The notes beneath the pieces are model-generated. The model saw only the letters and a list, made by a program, of their open reading frames with translations, had not been told where the DNA came from and ran no database searches. This document shows, piece after piece, positions 60,717-64,000 of a stretch of 64,000 nucleotides of DNA. Position 1 is the first letter of the stretch; each line of letters opens with the position of its first letter. The stretch comes from Xylophilus ampelinus (GTDB lineage: Bacteria > Pseudomonadota > Gammaproteobacteria > Burkholderiales > Burkholderiaceae_C), in NCBI RefSeq assembly GCF_901875635.1, contig NZ_CABFMN010000033.1, forward strand, positions 43,210 to 107,209, in the 5' to 3' direction. Made by a program: the position numbers and the translations under genes.

Positions 60717-60811
60717 CGGGCAGCCGAACGCAGAGGGCGCAGAGAAATCCTTTTGAATTTCTCTTCTGCGTCCTCTGCGAAACCTTTGCGCCCTCTGCGT
60801 TCGGCTGCCCG
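60717..60811. repeat. Dispersed inverted repeat, family A copy 2
   Basis: Perfect 25-bp terminal arms, 60717-60741 and 60787-60811 (CGGGCAGCCGAACGCAGAGG plus GCGCA, and its complement). Internal AGAGAAAT...ATTTCTCT dyad. Same family as 484-595. It lies between the convergent HEAT-repeat and rpoH genes. Confidence 0.9.
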
Positions 60812-60815
60812 AATT

Positions 60816-60842
60816 GAAAAAGCCCGGCACAGGGCCGGGCTC
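60816..60842 (-). terminator. Rho-independent terminator of rpoH
   Basis: On the minus strand AGCCCGGC-CCTGT-GCCGGGCT forms an 8-bp stem followed by TTTT; 25 bp beyond the rpoH stop. Confidence 0.8.
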
Positions 60843-60866
60843 TTCAACCGACAAGCAGGCCGCGGA

Positions 60867-61808
60867 TCAGGCGTACGCCGCCAGCGCCTTCTTCATCTTC
60901 TTCATCGCCGCCGATTCGATCTGGCGGATGCGCTCGGCCGAGACGCCGTAGTCGGCCGCCAGTTCGTGCAGCGTCATGCCGCCCGAGCCGTCGTCGTTCA
61001 CCTTGAGCCAGCGCTCCTCGACGATGCGGCGGCTGCGGTCGTCCAGCGCCTCGAGCGCGGTGGCGATGCCGTCGCTCGACAGCCGGTCGCGCTGGCGCGA
61101 TTCGAGCTGCGCGGTCGGCTCCTGCGAGGCGTCGGCCAGGTAGGCGATCGGGCCGTAGGTGTCCTCGCCGTCGTCGGCCGGACCCGGATCGAGCACCACG
61201 TCGCCGCCCGACAGGCGGGTCTCCATCTCGATCACTTCCTCGGGCTTCACGTTCAGCTTGCGCGCCACTTCGCCGATCTCGTCGGTGTTCAGCGTCTCGC
61301 GGTGCGTCTCGGCATCCGCCGCGGCGGCGTCGGCCTTGAAACCCTGCTTCATCGAGCGCAGGTTGAAGAACAGCTTGCGCTGGGCCTTGGTCGTCGCGAC
61401 CTTGACCATGCGCCAGTTCTTCAGGATGTACTCGTGGATCTCGGCCTTGATCCAGTGCATGGCGTAGCTCACCAGGCGCACGCCCTGGTCCGGGTCGAAG
61501 CGCTTCACGGCCTTCATCAGGCCCACGTTGCCTTCCTGGATCAGGTCGCCGTGCGGCAGGCCATAGCCCAGGTACTGGCGCGAGATCGAGATGACCAGGC
61601 GCAGGTGCGACAGGATCAGCGCCCCGGCGGCCTCCAGGTCGTTGTGGTCACGCAGACGGCGTGCGAAACCCTGCTCTTCCTCGAGGGTGAGCAGGGGCAG
61701 CCGGTTGGCGGCAGAAATGTAGGCGTCCAGATTGCCAAGCGAGGGCACCATGGCCCACGGGTTGGCCACGGCCAACTGGTTGGCAGAGGATCCAGACAGA
61801 CTTGTCAT
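60867..61808 (-). CDS. rpoH: RNA polymerase heat-shock sigma factor RpoH (sigma-32)
   Basis: 313 aa. Region 1.2/2: LPLLTLEEEQGFARRLRDHNDLEAAGALILSHLRLVISISRQYLGYGLPHGDLIQEGNVGLMKAVKRFDPDQGVRLVSYAMHWIKAEIHEYILKNWRMV; the RpoH box TKAQRKLFFNLRSMKQGF just after it is diagnostic. Region 4.2: LHELAADYGVSAERIRQIESAAMKKMKKAL. Directs heat-shock promoters. The ATG at 61808 has AAGGAG at 8-bp spacing and was preferred to the ATG at 61835, which would touch the CIRCE element. A terminator follows. Confidence 0.95.
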   Translation of the reverse strand: MTSLSGSSANQLAVANPWAMVPSLGNLDAYISAANRLPLLTLEEEQGFARRLRDHNDLEAAGALILSHLRLVISISRQYLGYGLPHGDLIQEGNVGLMKAVKRFDPDQGVRLVSYAMHWIKAEIHEYILKNWRMVKVATTKAQRKLFFNLRSMKQGFKADAAAADAETHRETLNTDEIGEVARKLNVKPEEVIEMETRLSGGDVVLDPGPADDGEDTYGPIAYLADASQEPTAQLESRQRDRLSSDGIATALEALDDRSRRIVEERWLKVNDDGSGGMTLHELAADYGVSAERIRQIESAAMKKMKKALAAYA

Positions 61809-61836
61809 AGGGGAAACTCCTTGGTTGGCATTCATA

Positions 61837-61863
61837 TTAGCACTCGGTTAGAGGGAGTGCTAA
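61837..61863. promoter_or_regulatory. CIRCE element (HrcA operator) in front of rpoH
   Basis: TTAGCACTC-N9-GAGTGCTAA, a perfect match to the CIRCE consensus (9-bp arms, 9-bp spacer GGTTAGAGG). It sits 28 bp upstream of the chosen rpoH start. HrcA repressor bound here would silence rpoH until heat shock. The hrcA gene itself is not in the window. Confidence 0.95.
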
Positions 61864-61915
61864 AGCGGGAGTTCCCAATAAAACGTATCGGGTCGATAGC
61901 TTTTGCCAAAGACCG

Positions 61916-62383
61916 TCAGGGCCGGACTCCCAGCTTTTTCAACCCCAGTTCGGCCACAAACAGCGGTCCGACGTACAGGTATTGGAGGTCCTCGAAGAAG
62001 GAAGGTTTCCTGCCTTCGATCTTGTGGCCGATGAACTGGAAGATCCAGCCGATCACAAAGATCGCCGCCGACACCGGCAGCACCAGGTTGCCAAGCGCGT
62101 GCACCGCGGCCAGCAGCACGCCGGTCCAGGCCAGCATCACCACGAAGAACACTGGCGAGCGCAGCAGCGCGTAGTACACGAGGCTGGCTGCGACGAAGGC
62201 ATAGGCCACCCAGGGGTGGATGGCGAATAGCAGGCCGACGATGCTGAGCATGATGGCCGGAATGGCCACGACGTGGATCAACTCGTTGGCCGGGTGGCGA
62301 TGGCTTTCGGCGTAGTGCGCCAGCAGGCGGTCCACCCGGCGTTGCGGGGCGGCATCTTCCAGGGGGGCGGCGATGGTGTCCAA
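61916..62383 (-). CDS. Mpo1-like (DUF962) membrane protein
   Basis: 155 aa with four helices. LLAHYAESHRHPANELIHVVAIPAIMLSIVGLLF and FIGHKIEGRKPSFFEDLQYLYVGPLF carry the His residues conserved in the yeast Mpo1/YGL010w family, a Fe(II) dioxygenase acting on 2-hydroxy fatty acids. A bacterial role is not established; modification of 2-hydroxy lipids is plausible. Start is TTG at 62383, since the next ATG would remove the first conserved His block. Upstream of rpoH in the same direction but 53 bp from the CIRCE element. Confidence 0.85.
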   Translation of the reverse strand: MDTIAAPLEDAAPQRRVDRLLAHYAESHRHPANELIHVVAIPAIMLSIVGLLFAIHPWVAYAFVAASLVYYALLRSPVFFVVMLAWTGVLLAAVHALGNLVLPVSAAIFVIGWIFQFIGHKIEGRKPSFFEDLQYLYVGPLFVAELGLKKLGVRP

Positions 62384-62558
62384 GGGGTGTGCTCCTGAAA
62401 CGGTGGCGCGACCGTCAATTCGTCACGCTGCCGGCCAAATGTGAAACTAAAGACCACATTTCGTCAACTATTCACTCGCGGTGCCGGCCTGCCGGGCGCA
62501 CAGTACGCCTCGCCGGCAGCGGACACAAGTCCTTCATCTCCGGCGACACCTGAGGAGC

Positions 62559-62906
62559 ATGGGCGTGGACGCAATCGTGGACAAGTTGATCGTTACCAGC
62601 CGGCACGGCGGCCGCAGGCTGATCGACCTGGATCGGCCCCGCATGACCATCGGCCGCGCGCCGGGCAGCGACCTGCCGGTCGAGACGCCCCTGGCCAGCC
62701 GCGTGCATGCCCTGCTGTCCGCGCGCAGCGACGGCGTCTACGTGAGCGACCTGGACAGCTTCAACGGCACTTTCGTCAACGGCCGCAAGATCGAGCGACA
62801 GCTGCTGCGCCACAGGGACGTGATCCGCGTCGGCGACTGGGACATCCGCTACATCGACGGCAGCGTCGAGCCCCAGCGCGAGACGACGGTCGCCCCGGCG
62901 ATCTGA
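62559..62906 (+). CDS. FHA-domain protein
   Basis: 115 aa forming one forkhead-associated phosphopeptide-binding domain: MTIGRAPGSDLPVETPLASRVHALLSARSDGVYVSDLDSFNGTFVNGRKIERQLLRHRDVIRVGDWDIRYID, with the GR, S-R-x-H and NGTxxNG residues that contact phosphothreonine. GAGGAG lies before the ATG. No kinase gene is adjacent. Convergent with ftsY across a shared terminator. Confidence 0.87.
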   Translation: MGVDAIVDKLIVTSRHGGRRLIDLDRPRMTIGRAPGSDLPVETPLASRVHALLSARSDGVYVSDLDSFNGTFVNGRKIERQLLRHRDVIRVGDWDIRYIDGSVEPQRETTVAPAI

Positions 62907-62945
62907 AGCCGCCCGGCGACCCGCCCGACCACGGGTCGTCTGCAG

Positions 62946-62976
62946 CAAAAAGGCCAGCGCGTGCGCTGGCCTTTTC
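62946..62976. terminator. Bidirectional terminator between FHA gene and ftsY
   Basis: AAAAAGGCCAGCGC-GT-GCGCTGGCCTTTT: 11-bp perfect stem with A-run and T-run on either side; serves both convergent genes. Confidence 0.9.
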
Positions 62977-63000
62977 CATTCCTGCAGCGTGCCGCTGCCG

Positions 63001-64000
63001 TCAGCCCACCAGCGCCTGCGCGAACTCGCGCGCATCGAAGGTTTCCAGGTCTTCCAGCTTCTCGCCGACGCCGATGAAGTAGACCGGCACAGGCTTCTTG
63101 CCCGACTGGGCCTTGGCCCGCTCCACACCCCATTGCGCGATGGCGCACAGCACGCCGCCCTTGGCGGTGCCGTCGAGCTTGGTCACGATCAGGCCCGTGA
63201 GGTCCAGTGCCTCGTCGAAGGCCTTGACCTGCTGCAGCGCGTTCTGCCCCGTGTTGCCGTCGATCACCAGCAGCACCTCGTGCGGCGCCGTGGCGTCCGC
63301 CTTGGTCACCACGCGCTTGATCTTCTTCAACTCGTCCATCAGGTGCAGCTGCGTCGGCAGGCGTCCGGCGGTGTCGACCAGCACCACGTCCTTGCCGCGC
63401 GCCTTGCCGGCGTTCACGGCGTCGAAGCTCACGGCGGCCGGGTCGCCGCCTTCCTGGCTCACGATCTCGACCAGGTTGCGGTCGGCCCACACGGCGAGCT
63501 GCTCGCGCGCCGCGGCGCGGAAGGTGTCGGCGGCGGCCAGCAGCACGGTGCAGCCTTCGTTGGCCAGGTGCTTGGTCAGTTTGCCGATGGAGGTCGTCTT
63601 GCCGGCACCGTTCACGCCGGCGACCATGATCACCGTCGGCGTGTAGCGCCCCACTTCGAGCGGCTTTTCCAGCGGCTTGAGCACTTCGGCCACGGCGTCG
63701 ACCAGCAGGGCGCGCACCTGCTCGGGCCGGGTCGCGCTGGCGGCCCAGACGCGATCGCGCAGGTCCTGCAGGATGTGCGCGGCCGCCGGGATGCCGGTGT
63801 CGGCCATCAGCAGCGCGTCCTCGAGCTGCTCGTACAACTCGTCGTCGATGGTGGCGTTGACGAACACCGCCTGGATGCCGCTGCCCGTCTTCTTGAGGCC
63901 CGACTTGAGCCGGTTCATCCAGCCCTGGCGCTCGGGGGCCGGGGCGGGCACCGGGGCCGGCGCGGGAGCGCGCGACGGCGGCGCGGCCACGGGCACCGGC
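63001..64000 (-). CDS. ftsY: Signal recognition particle receptor FtsY (partial, N-terminus outside window)
   Basis: At least 331 residues of the SRP receptor GTPase, which docks ribosome-SRP complexes at the inner membrane. N domain WMNRLKSGLKKTGSGIQAVFVNATIDDELYEQLEDALLMADTG; GTPase motifs GVNGAGKTTSIGKL, AAADTFRAAAREQL, DTAGRLPT, TKLDGTAKGG and YFIGVGEKLEDLETFDAREFAQALVG at the C-terminus. The Pro/Ala-rich acidic-domain side runs off the right edge; the codon at 63994-63996 is GTG in this strand but the true start is probably beyond. Confidence 0.95.
   Translation of the reverse strand, partial: PVPVAAPPSRAPAPAPVPAPAPERQGWMNRLKSGLKKTGSGIQAVFVNATIDDELYEQLEDALLMADTGIPAAAHILQDLRDRVWAASATRPEQVRALLVDAVAEVLKPLEKPLEVGRYTPTVIMVAGVNGAGKTTSIGKLTKHLANEGCTVLLAAADTFRAAAREQLAVWADRNLVEIVSQEGGDPAAVSFDAVNAGKARGKDVVLVDTAGRLPTQLHLMDELKKIKRVVTKADATAPHEVLLVIDGNTGQNALQQVKAFDEALDLTGLIVTKLDGTAKGGVLCAIAQWGVERAKAQSGKKPVPVYFIGVGEKLEDLETFDAREFAQALVG

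Overview
The window looks like a chromosomal segment of a high-GC betaproteobacterium, most likely Comamonadaceae (Variovorax, Acidovorax or Hydrogenophaga type). Reasons: several Bug/TctC periplasmic receptors, CoA-dependent aromatic and alicyclic acid catabolism, the Burkholderiales-style cytochrome oxidase cluster, and dispersed intergenic repeats typical of that family. I see no rRNA, tRNA, CRISPR array, transposase or phage gene. Genes are densely packed: no gap between genes exceeds about 275 bp, and the larger gaps hold repeats, terminators or divergent promoters.

Layout. (1) 1-1838: end of a beta-ketoadipate operon (pcaJ partial, pcaF). (2) 1936-8039: a cyclohexanecarboxylate module, MarR regulator divergent from badH-badI-aliB-aliA-bug, flanked by two nearly identical 70-bp direct repeats. 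(3) 8155-11235: ornithine cyclodeaminase-like gene divergent from tctB-tctA. (4) 11311-21329: a small membrane protein, a stand-alone GspE-type ATPase and three cyclic-di-GMP proteins, one coupled to a DctP-type binding protein. (5) 21336-23771: a membrane adenylate cyclase with a ferredoxin domain, divergent from a Crp-type regulator. (6) 23764-27028: DoxX, small exported protein, TauE permease, SDR and GAF protein. (7) 27127-30762: gentisate operon with divergent LysR. (8) 30781-34083: a TAXI receptor, zinc-ribbon membrane protein and propeller-like protein cassette. (9) 34197-42071: a hydroxycinnamate-type CoA beta-oxidation cluster (MarR, acyl-CoA dehydrogenase, Bug, SDR, feruloyl-CoA synthase-like ligase, crotonase, divergent amidohydrolase). 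(10) 42158-49701: membrane protein, KefFC potassium efflux, orphan ParA, MaoC, TrmL, ComF, BioC. (11) 49934-59830: aa3-type cytochrome c oxidase structural and assembly genes. (12) 59851-64000: HEAT-repeat protein, rpoH with a perfect CIRCE element, Mpo1-like protein, FHA protein, ftsY (partial).

How it works together. Three catabolic modules feed central metabolism: cyclohexanecarboxylate to pimeloyl-CoA, gentisate to fumarate and pyruvate, and phenylpropenoids to benzoates plus acetyl-CoA. Each is paired with a regulator, and two carry their own Bug receptor; the tctBA pair beside the first module could be the permease. The cox cluster encodes subunits I-III, heme A synthesis (ctaB, ctaA) and copper delivery (Cox11, two Sco-like proteins, Surf1).

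The least expected signals are: short dispersed repeats that have become part of coding sequences (including the signal peptide of the Sco protein), direct repeats bracketing the cyclohexanecarboxylate module, the redox-cyclase/Crp pair, the TAXI/zinc-ribbon cassette whose two exported tails share a C-x9-C ending, and CIRCE in front of rpoH.
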